Source: DATAEE01 sp963725145 (GTDB lineage: Bacteria > Acidobacteriota > Vicinamibacteria > Vicinamibacterales > 2-12-FULL-66-21). From it: DNA of 64,000 nt. Shown here one piece after another: positions 36,877 to 46,153 of this stretch; the first letter of the stretch is position 1; each line of letters opens with the position of its first letter. The stretch is from contig CAVRXL010000012.1 of the NCBI GenBank assembly GCA_963725145.1, positions 744,001 through 808,000 on the forward strand, written 5' to 3'. The position numbers and the translations under genes are program-made. Under the pieces are notes generated by a model. The model saw only the letters and a list, made by a program, of their open reading frames with translations, had not been told where the DNA came from and searched no databases.

Positions 36877-38553
36877 GTGGCAACGCTCCGAAAGAAGCTG
36901 CTCTGGCTGATCGCCATCCGCGCGGTGGCGCTGACGATCGTCCTCGGCTCGGCGATCCTGGTGCAGATCCAGGCGCCCGGGACGTTTCCGGTCGATCCGT
37001 TCTTCTTTCTGATCGGTGCGACCTATGCGCTGACCGCACTCTACGCGGTCACGACGCGGTTCGCCGAGCGCCACCGCTGGCTGGTCGACCTGCAGCTGGC
37101 CGGTGACGCGATCACGGTGTCGGCGGTCGTCCACCTGACCGGCGGCGTCACGAGCTATTTCAGCTCGCTCTACGCGCTGCCGGTCATCGCCGCCAGCATC
37201 ACGCTGTACTGGCGCGGCGGGATGCTCATCGCGTTCCTGAGCGGCTTGCTGTACGGCGGGATCGTGGTCCTGCAGTACTCCAGCCCGCTCGCGCCCACGG
37301 CCGCGGCGGCGCTCCCGCCGCTGCGCCTCGCGCTCTTCACCGTCGGGCTGAACCTGTTCGGGTTGTTCGCCGTCGCGGTGCTGAGCGGGTACCTCGCCGA
37401 AGGGCAGCGGCGCGCCGACGTGCGGCTCCAGCGCGCGTCGAGCCGAATCGCCGATCTGCAGGCGTTCAACCAGCACATCATCGACAGCCTGCCGAGCGGG
37501 CTGGCCACCGTCGACGCCGACGGGCGGGTGTTGTCGTTCAACCGCGCCGCGCAGGCGATTACCGGCCTGACGCTGGCGGACGCGCTCGCCCGCGACGCCG
37601 ACGAGGTCCTCCAGTTCCCGCGCGACGTGCTCGACGCCATGCGCGGCAGCGGCGGCAGCGGCGGACGCTACCGCGCGGAGTTCGGGTTCCAGCGGCCGGA
37701 CGGGAGCCACATCGAGCTCGGCTTCAGCACCGCGCCGTTCGTGACGCCGGCGGGTCTCAGCGGGTATCTGGTGACGTTCCAGGATGTCACGCAGTCCAAA
37801 CGGCAGGAGCGCGAAGCGCGGGTCCAGCAGCGGCTGGCGGCCGTGGGCGAGATGGCGGCGGGTATCGCGCACGAGATCCGCAATCCGCTCGCGTCGATGT
37901 CCGGGTCGATGCAGGTGCTCAGGCAGGAGCTGTCGCTCAACGAGGAGCAGGCGCAGCTCATGGACATCGTGCTCCGCGAGTCCGAACGGCTCAACGACAC
38001 CATCCGGAGCTTCCTGGCCTACGCGCGGCCGCAGAGCCGCGAGGCGTCGCGACACGACATCCGCGGCGTTCTGAACGACACCGCGACGCTGCTTCGAAAC
38101 AACGTCGAGGTTCGCGACGACCACGAGGTCGTCGTGGAGGCGCCCGACGAGCCGGTCTGGTACTTCGCCGACGAGAACCAGATCCGCCAAATCGTCTGGA
38201 ACCTGGCGACCAACGGCCTGCGCGCGATGCCGTCGGGGGGCCGGCTCCAGCTGTCGGTCGCGCCGGAGCACCGGCCCGGCGCCGCTGAGCCTGGCGCGGT
38301 CGTGCGCGTGGAGGACCAGGGCGTCGGGATCCCGGCCGGGGAGCTCGATCGCATCTTCCAGCCGTTCCGCGGCGGGTTCAGAGGCGGCACGGGGCTCGGG
38401 CTCGCCATCGTCCACCGGATCGTCACCGATTACGGGGGGGCGATCGACGTTCGGTCCGAGCCAGGCGCCGGAACCACCGTTGAAGTCCATCTGCCGGGGC
38501 GTGCCCCGGCCCTCGCTGCGCCGACGGAGGAGCGCAAGACCGCGCTCGTCTGA
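36877..38553 (+). CDS. pilS: PilS-type sensor histidine kinase
   Basis: A 558-residue inner-membrane kinase with six hydrophobic helices in residues 5-185, the arrangement of PilS. A PAS domain follows (about 200-310), then a HisKA domain with the phospho-acceptor His in AAGIAHEIRNPLASMSGS near 333, and an ATPase domain with NQIRQIVWNLATNGLRAM, DQGVGIP and GTGLGLAIVHRI. It should control the adjacent PilR, and through it pilA. The GTG start at 36877 follows the GGGACTA repeat; no canonical ribosome binding site is present. Confidence 0.9.
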   Translation: MATLRKKLLWLIAIRAVALTIVLGSAILVQIQAPGTFPVDPFFFLIGATYALTALYAVTTRFAERHRWLVDLQLAGDAITVSAVVHLTGGVTSYFSSLYALPVIAASITLYWRGGMLIAFLSGLLYGGIVVLQYSSPLAPTAAAALPPLRLALFTVGLNLFGLFAVAVLSGYLAEGQRRADVRLQRASSRIADLQAFNQHIIDSLPSGLATVDADGRVLSFNRAAQAITGLTLADALARDADEVLQFPRDVLDAMRGSGGSGGRYRAEFGFQRPDGSHIELGFSTAPFVTPAGLSGYLVTFQDVTQSKRQEREARVQQRLAAVGEMAAGIAHEIRNPLASMSGSMQVLRQELSLNEEQAQLMDIVLRESERLNDTIRSFLAYARPQSREASRHDIRGVLNDTATLLRNNVEVRDDHEVVVEAPDEPVWYFADENQIRQIVWNLATNGLRAMPSGGRLQLSVAPEHRPGAAEPGAVVRVEDQGVGIPAGELDRIFQPFRGGFRGGTGLGLAIVHRIVTDYGGAIDVRSEPGAGTTVEVHLPGRAPALAAPTEERKTALV

Positions 38554-38566
38554 GCGCGCTCGTATT

Positions 38567-39973
<1,407 letters not shown>

Positions 39974-39975
39974 GG

Positions 39976-40034
39976 CCTGGGCCCGGGCGTTTGGGGCCTG
40001 CGGCTGGGGTTGGGGCCTGGGGCTTGGGGCCTGA
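39976..40034. repeat. GGGGCCTGGGGCTT low-complexity repeat after pilR
   Basis: Six or so degenerate ggggcctg/gggcctgg units follow the pilR stop codon directly. Together with the stretch up to 40257 this is 284 bp without a gene, which also holds the putative PilR site and the pilA promoter. Confidence 0.7.
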
Positions 40035-40068
40035 CACACTGCGGCACACGAGGTTGACAATTTTTGTC
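40031..40068. promoter_or_regulatory. Candidate PilR enhancer site upstream of pilA
   Basis: A perfect inverted repeat GACAA-TTT-TTGTC lies at 40056-40068, and a GACAC box (GTGTC on the other strand) at 40033-40037. They are about 130 bp upstream of the start point predicted from the sigma-54 promoter, a normal distance for an NtrC-class enhancer. GACAnnn/TGTC half-sites also occur at pilB. Confidence 0.45.
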
Positions 40069-40167
40069 GGCCAAAGCACGATCACAAGGCCGTTACCCGA
40101 CCAAGGACCTGCCTTAAACGTCTGGATATTGAAGGATTTAAGGGCTCGAGCCCGCCACCGATGAGCC

Positions 40168-40183
40168 TGGCACCGCCGTTGCT
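40168..40183 (+). promoter_or_regulatory. Sigma-54 promoter of pilA
   Basis: TGGCAC-N5-TTGCT matches the -24/-12 consensus at every conserved position, with GG (40169-40170) and GC (40181-40182) exactly 12 bp apart. The predicted transcription start is near 40194, leaving a leader of about 64 nt. A gggagaagagagag ribosome binding region precedes the ATG at 40258. Confidence 0.85.
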
Positions 40184-40257
40184 TTGACAGCCGCGACAAC
40201 AAAACATCTCGGGCGGTTACGGGCGACAACATTTTTACGTCAAGGGAGAAGAGAGAG

Positions 40258-40746
40258 ATGCGCAACCAGAAGGGTTTCACACTGATCGAGCTGCTGATCG
40301 TCGTGGCGATCATCGGCATCATCGCGGCGATCGCGGTGCCGGGGCTCCTCCGCGCCCGCATGTCGGGCAACGAGGCGTCGGCCATCGGATCGCTGCGCGC
40401 CGTGTCGTCGGGTGAAGCGGCTTACTCGAGCTCGTGCGGCAACGGGGCCTACCAGGACGTCATGGCCAACATGGTCGGCTTCCTGTCGGCGGACCTCGCG
40501 GCGGCCGAGCCGGTGACCAAGAGCGGATACTCCGTCAACGTTGTGCCGAGCGGCGCGGGCGCCGGCCCGAACGACTGCGCGGGCAACGCGACCGTCGGCG
40601 CGGTGTTTGGCACCGCGGTGCCGGTGACGGTGGGCTCGACCGGTCAGCGCTCCTTCGCGCTCGCGCGCGATGGATCCATCTGGCAGAACACGACGGGCGG
40701 CGTGATTCCTGACCCGCCTGTTGCGCCGGCGACGATCATCCAGTAA
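40258..40746 (+). CDS. pilA: Type IV major pilin PilA
   Basis: A 162-residue prepilin. The type III leader MRNQKG is cut before Phe, followed by FTLIELLIVVAIIGIIAAIAVP with Glu5 of the mature protein, then a globular domain. Two Cys (SSCGN near 60 and NDCAG near 102) could form one disulfide. Export, leader cleavage by PilD and assembly by PilB/PilC are expected. A sigma-54 promoter lies upstream and a strong terminator downstream, so it can be expressed far above its neighbours. Confidence 0.93.
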   Translation: MRNQKGFTLIELLIVVAIIGIIAAIAVPGLLRARMSGNEASAIGSLRAVSSGEAAYSSSCGNGAYQDVMANMVGFLSADLAAAEPVTKSGYSVNVVPSGAGAGPNDCAGNATVGAVFGTAVPVTVGSTGQRSFALARDGSIWQNTTGGVIPDPPVAPATIIQ

Positions 40747-40801
40747 GGACACCAACTGCGCCACGCCGGCCTAGACACCTCCGGCGCTGGCCAGGAAAGG
40801 A

Positions 40802-40839
40802 AGAGCGGAACGTCCTCGGACGTTCCGCTCTTTGTGTTT
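40802..40839 (+). terminator. Terminator between pilA and the second pilin
   Basis: A perfect 12-bp stem (40802-40813 with 40820-40831) closes a CCTCGG loop and is followed by tttgtgttt. It ends most pilA transcripts; downstream genes need readthrough or another promoter. Confidence 0.85.
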
Positions 40840-40847
40840 CCAGCCTC

Positions 40848-40877
40848 TGAATTCTGTATTCTGGATTCTCTGAATTC
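40848..40877. repeat. ATTCTG-type short repeat before the second pilin gene
   Basis: Three attctg/attctc units between two GAATTC sites fill the space between the terminator and the second pilin start. Confidence 0.5.
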
Positions 40878-40880
40878 CAC

Positions 40881-41423
40881 ATGCGCCGCTCCAGGGGTTT
40901 CACGCTCGTCGAGCTGCTGATCGCGATCGCGATACTCGCGATCATCCTCGCCATCGCGATTCCGTGGTACCGCGGGGCCCGGCAGGCGGGCGACGAGGCG
41001 GCGGCCATCTCGACCCTCCAGGCCATCAACAGCGCCCAGGCCATCTTCAAGGCCGTCTGTGGCTCGGAGCGCTACGCTCCGGACCTGGCCAGCCTTGGTA
41101 CGCCGGTGCCCACGACCGGCGAGCCTTTCCTCACGTCGGATCTGACCACGGCGCCGGAGATCTCGAGGGCGGGTTACGTGATTCGGATGGCGGGGAAACC
41201 CATCGAGGACGCGAAGCCCGCATGCAACGGCGCCATCCCGGCCGCCGGCTACGCCGCCACCGCCGACCCGACGCGCGAAGGAGGTGGCCGGTTCTTCGGC
41301 ACCAATACCAGTCGCGCGATCTACGAACACGTCGAGACGTTCACGGGGACGATGCCCGAATCGGGCGCGCCGCCGGGCGGCCGCGAGCTGTTGTCGGCCG
41401 CCGGCCCCGCTCAGAAGCCTTGA
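40881..41423 (+). CDS. Second type IV pilin-like protein
   Basis: A 180-residue prepilin. The leader MRRSRG is cut before FTLVELLIAIAILAIILAIAIP, with mature Glu5 present; the globular domain carries two Cys (AVCGSE near 55 and PACNG near 114). It is a paralogue of PilA by the N-terminal half and by the AISTLQAINSAQAIF segment, but longer. It may be a minor or alternative pilin. It lies behind the pilA terminator, so expression should be lower unless it has its own promoter; none is obvious. Confidence 0.88.
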   Translation: MRRSRGFTLVELLIAIAILAIILAIAIPWYRGARQAGDEAAAISTLQAINSAQAIFKAVCGSERYAPDLASLGTPVPTTGEPFLTSDLTTAPEISRAGYVIRMAGKPIEDAKPACNGAIPAAGYAATADPTREGGGRFFGTNTSRAIYEHVETFTGTMPESGAPPGGRELLSAAGPAQKP

Positions 41424-41452
41424 CGGCACGCGGGCGCAGAGGTATGAAGCGG

Positions 41453-41488
41453 CATATACACGCAGAAGCACGCAGATAAATGCAGATG
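41453..41488. repeat. ACGCAGAAGCACGCAGATAAATGCAGAT repeat
   Basis: Three acgcaga/atgcaga units precede the VKOR-DsbA gene. The earliest ATG of that frame (41480) falls inside the repeat. Confidence 0.6.
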
Positions 41489-41518
41489 TCCCATCCACCA
41501 CTCGACCGAAATACGGGT

Positions 41519-42712
41519 ATGACGGTACGCACGCGTCGCTGGCTGATCGGCCTGACGGTTCTGGGGCTGGTCGCGTCCGCGGCGGCCACCTGGGTGCACT
41601 ACCGGCTCCTGCTCCATCCGGGCTATACGAGCTTTTGCGACGTCAGCGCCACCGTCAGCTGCTCGGAGGCGTACTTGAGCCCGTACGGCTCGCTGGCGGG
41701 GATCCCGGTCGCGCTGCTTGGCCTGCTCTGGTTCGTGCTCGTGCTGGCGCTGCTCGTCGCGCCCCGGTGGCTCGTCGCGCCGGAAACGGTACCAACCTAC
41801 CTGTTCGCGCTGTCGACGATCGGCCTGGCCGTCGTGCTGTACCTGGCCTACGGCTCTTTCGTCGTCCTCAAAACCGTGTGCCCGTTGTGCGTGCCGACCT
41901 ACGTCGCCGTCGCCGGGCTGTTTCTCATTTCAGGCGGAGCCATGACGTTCCCGATGTCCAAGCTTCCAGGGCGTGCGCTGCGCGATCTGCGCACGCTCGC
42001 GTCGAACCCTGCCGCGCTGGTGGCGGCGATCCTGCTCGTTTCGGGCGCCGCAACGGCGGTTGCCTTTTTCCCGCGCGAGGCGGCCCCGGCCGGGGCACAG
42101 GCCCCTGCGGCGGGTACGTCGGGTGAGCAGCAGTCCGAGTTCGAGCGGTGGTACGTCGCCCTGCCCACGGTGAATCCGGGCATCCCGGCGGAGGGAGCCG
42201 CCGTGCTGATCGTGAAGTTCAACGATTATCAGTGTCCGCCGTGCCGGCAGACCTACGAGAGCTACAAGAGCATTCTGGCGAAGTACCGTACATCGCACCC
42301 GGGCGCGGTACGGTTCGTCACCAAGGACTTTCCTCTGGATCCCGAGTGCAACTTCAACGCTCCGGGCGGAGGGCACCTCGCGGCGTGCGAGGCGGCGGTG
42401 GCGGTGCGGCTGGCCGAGAAACAGAACCGGCGCGAGGCGATGGAGGACTGGCTCTTCGCCAACCAGGCGACGCTGACGCCAGACACCGTCAAGGAAGGGG
42501 CCCGCACCGTGGGCGGCATCAACGTGAGCGATTTCAACGCCCAATACGCATCGGTGCTGCCGCTCGTCAAGGCGGACATCGCGGCCGGCGGCGCGCTCGG
42601 CGTGCGATCGACGCCGACCTTCTTCATCAACGGCCGCGTAATCAAGGGAGGGCTGCCGCCGCAGTTCTTCGATGCCGCGCTCGCCTACGAGCTGAAGCAG
42701 GCCAAACGATAG
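41519..42712 (+). CDS. VKOR-DsbA fusion: disulfide-forming oxidase and oxidoreductase
   Basis: A 397-residue protein. The VKOR domain (about 1-150) has four to five helices, the loop cysteines in FCDVSATVSC (about 39-48) and the active site CPLC near 121. A linker helix follows (about 165-185). The DsbA-like thioredoxin domain (about 205-395) has CPPC near 240 and the cis-Pro loop RSTPTFFINGR. The DsbA part would oxidise exported proteins and the VKOR part re-oxidise it using quinone. It lies among pilin genes whose products hold paired Cys. ATG 41519 is preferred because the frame's earlier ATG at 41480 lies in a repeat. Confidence 0.92.
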   Translation: MTVRTRRWLIGLTVLGLVASAAATWVHYRLLLHPGYTSFCDVSATVSCSEAYLSPYGSLAGIPVALLGLLWFVLVLALLVAPRWLVAPETVPTYLFALSTIGLAVVLYLAYGSFVVLKTVCPLCVPTYVAVAGLFLISGGAMTFPMSKLPGRALRDLRTLASNPAALVAAILLVSGAATAVAFFPREAAPAGAQAPAAGTSGEQQSEFERWYVALPTVNPGIPAEGAAVLIVKFNDYQCPPCRQTYESYKSILAKYRTSHPGAVRFVTKDFPLDPECNFNAPGGGHLAACEAAVAVRLAEKQNRREAMEDWLFANQATLTPDTVKEGARTVGGINVSDFNAQYASVLPLVKADIAAGGALGVRSTPTFFINGRVIKGGLPPQFFDAALAYELKQAKR

Positions 42713-42725
42713 CCCGCCATTCAGC

Positions 42726-43673
42726 ATGAGCGCGGCGATCCTCACCGAGGACCTCACCAAGGACTACGCGGTCGGGTTCTGGCGCAAGCGGCCGTACCGC
42801 GCTCTCGACCGGCTCAGCCTCGAGGTCCGGGCGGGGGAAATCTTCGGCTTCCTCGGTCCCAACGGCGCCGGAAAAACGACGACGCTGAAGCTGCTCATGC
42901 AGCTGGTGTTCCCGACCTCGGGTCGCGCGGAGATCCTCGGGCGCCCGGTCGGCGACGTCGCGATGCGTCGGCGGATCGGGTACCTGGCCGAGAACCCGTA
43001 CTTCTACGACTACCTGACCGCGGAAGAGCTGCTCTCGTATTTTGCGAGTCTCTTCGGTTTTTCCGCGGCCGACCGGAAGGCGCGGGTCGCCAGGCTGCTC
43101 GACGAGGTCGGCATCCTGGGGGAACGGCGGCTGCAGCTGCGCAAGTTCTCGAAGGGGATGCTGCAGCGCGTCGGCATCGCGCAGGCGCTCATCAACGACC
43201 CCGAGGTCGTCTTCCTCGACGAGCCGATGTCCGGGCTCGATCCGCTGGGACGCCGGGAAGTGCGCGCTCTGATGCTGAGGCTGCGGGACGAGGGGCGGAC
43301 CGTCTTTTTCAGCTCGCACATCCTCGCGGACGCCGAGGCGCTGTGCAGCCGTGTCGCGATCCTCGCGGGAGGGCGGCTGACCGCTACGGGCGCGCTGAGT
43401 GAGATGCTGGCCTTCGAAGTCCGCGGGTGGGAGCTGGTCGTGAGCGATCTGACGCCAGAGGCGCTTCAAGGGGTCGCCTCGCGCGTCCGGCGGGCGACGG
43501 CGATCGCCGACAAGCGCTATGCGCTCGAGGTCGCGCCGGAGATGGCCCCCGATCGCCTCCTGGCCGATGTCATCGCCGCGGGAGGCCGGCTGGTGTCGCT
43601 GACGCCAATCCGGGAAACGCTGGAGGACCTGTTCGTGAGGCAGGTTGGCCAGACCGGAGATCGCCGATGGTAA
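42726..43673 (+). CDS. ABC transporter ATP-binding protein of the pilus locus (PilH-like by position)
   Basis: A 315-residue cytoplasmic ATPase: Walker A GPNGAGKTT near residue 47, Q-loop YLAENPY, signature FSKGMLQRVGIAQAL near 142, Walker B VVFLDEP, H-loop SSHIL. A C-terminal extension (about 225-315) is typical of this exporter class. It overlaps the permease gene by 7 bp. In Myxococcus xanthus an ABC system (PilGHI) sits at the same place between pilA and pilD and is needed for piliation; equivalence here is inferred from order only. Confidence 0.9.
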   Translation: MSAAILTEDLTKDYAVGFWRKRPYRALDRLSLEVRAGEIFGFLGPNGAGKTTTLKLLMQLVFPTSGRAEILGRPVGDVAMRRRIGYLAENPYFYDYLTAEELLSYFASLFGFSAADRKARVARLLDEVGILGERRLQLRKFSKGMLQRVGIAQALINDPEVVFLDEPMSGLDPLGRREVRALMLRLRDEGRTVFFSSHILADAEALCSRVAILAGGRLTATGALSEMLAFEVRGWELVVSDLTPEALQGVASRVRRATAIADKRYALEVAPEMAPDRLLADVIAAGGRLVSLTPIRETLEDLFVRQVGQTGDRRW

Positions 43674-44470
43674 TCCCCCAGATTGCGGTCAGCGTCTTCA
43701 GGGAGTCGGTCAGGGACAAGGTCCTCTACAACCTCGTGTTCTTCGCCGTTCTTCTGATGGCCACGTCGTATCTGATCGGCCAGCTGACCGCGGGCCAGGA
43801 AATCAAGATCATGAAGGACCTCGGTCTCGCGGCGACCGCGGTCTTCGGGCTCTTCATCGCCGTGTTCATCGGCATCGGCCTCGTGTCGAAAGAGGTGGAG
43901 CGGCGGAGCATCTACGCGCTGCTCTCGAAGCCTGTCCGGCGCGAGGAGCTGATTCTCGGAAAGTACGCCGGCCTCGTCCTGACGCTGCTCATCAACGTCT
44001 CGGTCATGGCGCTCGCGCTCTACGCGGTTCTGGCCTACTACGACTTTACCGTCACCGGCCTCGCCCGCGAGCGCTGGGAGGCGCCGGCGCTCGACCCGAA
44101 TCTCCTGAAGCCCGTCGTCATGATCCTGATCGAGCTCATGCTCGTGACGGCCATCGCGCTGTTCTTCTCGACCTTCTCGACGCCGATGCTCTCGGCGGTC
44201 CTCACGTTCGGTTTGTACATCATCGGCCACTTCAACGCCGATCTGAAGAACTTCGAGCAGGTGGTGGAATCGGCGCCGGCGGCATGGCTGGCGCGCGCGC
44301 TGTACTACGTCCTGCCCAATCTCGCGCCCTTCGACATCAAGGCCGACATCGTCCATGGACGTGCCGTGTCCATGGGCTACATGGCGTGGACGGCGGGATA
44401 CGCGGCGCTGTACATCGCGACGCTCCTCTTCCTGTCGATGCTGATCTTTTCGAGACGTGACTTCAAATAG
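43667..44470 (+). CDS. ABC transporter permease of the pilus locus (PilI-like by position)
   Basis: A 267-residue inner-membrane protein with six helices (ABC-2 type). The first follows IAVSVFRESVRDKVLYNLVF; the cytoplasmic VSKEVERRSIYALLSKPVRREELILGKY motif is typical of exporters in this class. The ATG at 43667 lies inside the end of the ATPase gene (7-bp overlap). Together they form a simple exporter of unknown cargo. Confidence 0.88.
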   Translation: MVIPQIAVSVFRESVRDKVLYNLVFFAVLLMATSYLIGQLTAGQEIKIMKDLGLAATAVFGLFIAVFIGIGLVSKEVERRSIYALLSKPVRREELILGKYAGLVLTLLINVSVMALALYAVLAYYDFTVTGLARERWEAPALDPNLLKPVVMILIELMLVTAIALFFSTFSTPMLSAVLTFGLYIIGHFNADLKNFEQVVESAPAAWLARALYYVLPNLAPFDIKADIVHGRAVSMGYMAWTAGYAALYIATLLFLSMLIFSRRDFK

Positions 44471-45371
44471 GCTCGTGAAACCGTGGGTCGCCGGGCCGAT
44501 GATCGCGGTGCTGGTCGCCGCGGTCGTCGTCGTGCAGGTGCTGCGGGATCGCGCGTGCGCGCCATCGACCGTGTCCGACCGTTTGCTGTACGTCCGGTCG
44601 GGCGACGCTCTGAAGCGCGTCGTGCTCTCGTTCGACGCGCTCGCCGCGGACGTGTACTGGATTCGAGCCATCCAGCACTTCGGCGGCGAGCGGTTGTCGG
44701 CGGTGACGCCGAACTACGATCTGCTGTACCCGCTTCTGGACATCACGACTACGCTCGACCCGTACTTCTCGGTCGCGTACCGTTTCGGCTCGATCTTCCT
44801 GTCGGAAGCGTATCCCGGCGGCGCCGGCCGGCCGGACCTGTCGATCAAGCTTCTGGAGAAGGGGATCAAAGAGGACGGCCGGTGGCAGTTCTTCCACGAC
44901 ATCGCGTTCGTGCACTACTGGCACACGGGGAACTACGCCCTGGCGGCCGAGTGGTTTCAGCGCGCCGCAGATCGGCCCGGCGCGCCGTACTGGCTGAGGC
45001 CGCTCGCCGCGGCGACCCTCGCGCAGGGCGGCCAGCGCGCCGCCTCGCGCCAGCTCTGGCAGCAGCTCCGTGAGACATCGGATAACGAATTCATCAGGAC
45101 GTCGGCGGAGCGGCGGCTGGTGCAGCTCGACGTGCTCGATTTCATCGATCGTGCGCAGCCCATCATCCAGAAATACGCGGAGGCGAACCCGCAGGGGAGC
45201 CTGACCTGGGAGCGACTGCTCGCCGACCGGATCGTCCGCCAGATCCCCGTGGATCCGACGGGCGCGCCGTTTGATCTCAACCCCTGGTGGGGCACGCTCA
45301 CGGTGTCCGTGAAGTCGGCGTTGTACCCCATGCCCGCCGAGCCGCCGCCGATCGCGCAGGGGCGGCCGTGA
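44457..45371 (+). CDS. Membrane-anchored TPR-like protein of the pilus locus
   Basis: A 304-residue protein with one N-terminal helix (about 11-28, GPMIAVLVAAVVVVQVL) and helical repeats (about 50-230) including DVYWIRAIQHFG, YPLLDITTTLDPYFSVAYRFGSIFLSEAYPGG and AAEWFQRAADRPGAPYWLRPLAA. It would sit on the periplasmic face. Its GTG start lies 14 bp inside the permease gene and its stop overlaps the pilD start (GTGA). The place matches PilG of the Myxococcus cluster only loosely; homology is unproven. Confidence 0.75.
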   Translation: MTSNRLVKPWVAGPMIAVLVAAVVVVQVLRDRACAPSTVSDRLLYVRSGDALKRVVLSFDALAADVYWIRAIQHFGGERLSAVTPNYDLLYPLLDITTTLDPYFSVAYRFGSIFLSEAYPGGAGRPDLSIKLLEKGIKEDGRWQFFHDIAFVHYWHTGNYALAAEWFQRAADRPGAPYWLRPLAAATLAQGGQRAASRQLWQQLRETSDNEFIRTSAERRLVQLDVLDFIDRAQPIIQKYAEANPQGSLTWERLLADRIVRQIPVDPTGAPFDLNPWWGTLTVSVKSALYPMPAEPPPIAQGRP

Positions 45372-46144
45372 CCGGCCCCGCCTGGGCTCCGTTGTTCCTG
45401 ACCGCTCTCGGGCTCTGCGTGGGGAGCTTCCTGAACGTCGTCATCTACAGGGTGCCGCGCCAGCTCTCGATCGTGTGGCCCGGCTCGTTCTGCCCGGCCT
45501 GTCGAGCGCCGATCCGCTGGTATGACAACCTGCCCGTTGTCGGGTGGATGCTCGTCGGCGGTCGCTGCCGGGCCTGCCGCGCGCGTATCTCGGCGCGATA
45601 TCCCATCGTCGAAGCGCTCACGGGCGGGCTGTTCCTGCTGAATCTCGTCGTGTTCGGCTGGGATCCGATCCTCGTTCCGCGGATCGTGTTCGCCTGCGCC
45701 ATGGTCGCGCTGTTTGCAATCGACCTGGAGCACAAGCTGCTCCCCAACGCGATCACACTGCCGGGCACCGCGGCCGGCCTGGCGTTCAGCCTCTTCTTTC
45801 CGCCGGGGATCGTCGACTCTGCGATCGGCGTCGTCGCCGGTTACGGCAGCCTGTGGCTCGTCGCGACCGCGTGGGAGCTGTTCGCGAAGAAGGAGGCGAT
45901 GGGCGGCGGCGACCTGAAAATGCTCGCCATGGTCGGCGCGTTCCTCGGCTGGCAGGGCGTGATCATCACCTTCTTCGTCGGTTTCGTGGTCGGCGGCGTC
46001 TTCTCGGGCCTGTTGCTCGCCGCGCGCAAGGTGCGCCTGGCGTCTGAGATTCCGTTCGGGACGTTCCTGGCGATCGGTGCGATGGTCGCGAGCTTCTGGG
46101 GCCTGCGGATGCTCAACTGGTATTTGTCGTTCTATCGGATGTGA
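45368..46144 (+). CDS. pilD: Prepilin peptidase / N-methyltransferase PilD
   Basis: A 258-residue inner-membrane aspartyl protease that cuts type III leaders and methylates the new N-terminus. The N-terminal cytoplasmic domain has four Cys (CPAC near 43 and CRAC near 68) that bind zinc. The catalytic Asp residues are in FAIDLEHKLLPN near 118 and MGGGDLKMLA near 181. Eight hydrophobic helices. It can process PilA, the second pilin and the minor pilins nearby. The GTG start overlaps the preceding stop. Confidence 0.93.
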   Translation: MTGPAWAPLFLTALGLCVGSFLNVVIYRVPRQLSIVWPGSFCPACRAPIRWYDNLPVVGWMLVGGRCRACRARISARYPIVEALTGGLFLLNLVVFGWDPILVPRIVFACAMVALFAIDLEHKLLPNAITLPGTAAGLAFSLFFPPGIVDSAIGVVAGYGSLWLVATAWELFAKKEAMGGGDLKMLAMVGAFLGWQGVIITFFVGFVVGGVFSGLLLAARKVRLASEIPFGTFLAIGAMVASFWGLRMLNWYLSFYRM

Positions 46145-46153
46145 CAGGACCCT

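Noticed and set aside
39976..40034. Attenuator or structured RNA before pilA
   Set aside because: G-rich degenerate repeat with no stable complementary arm; better described as simple repeat.
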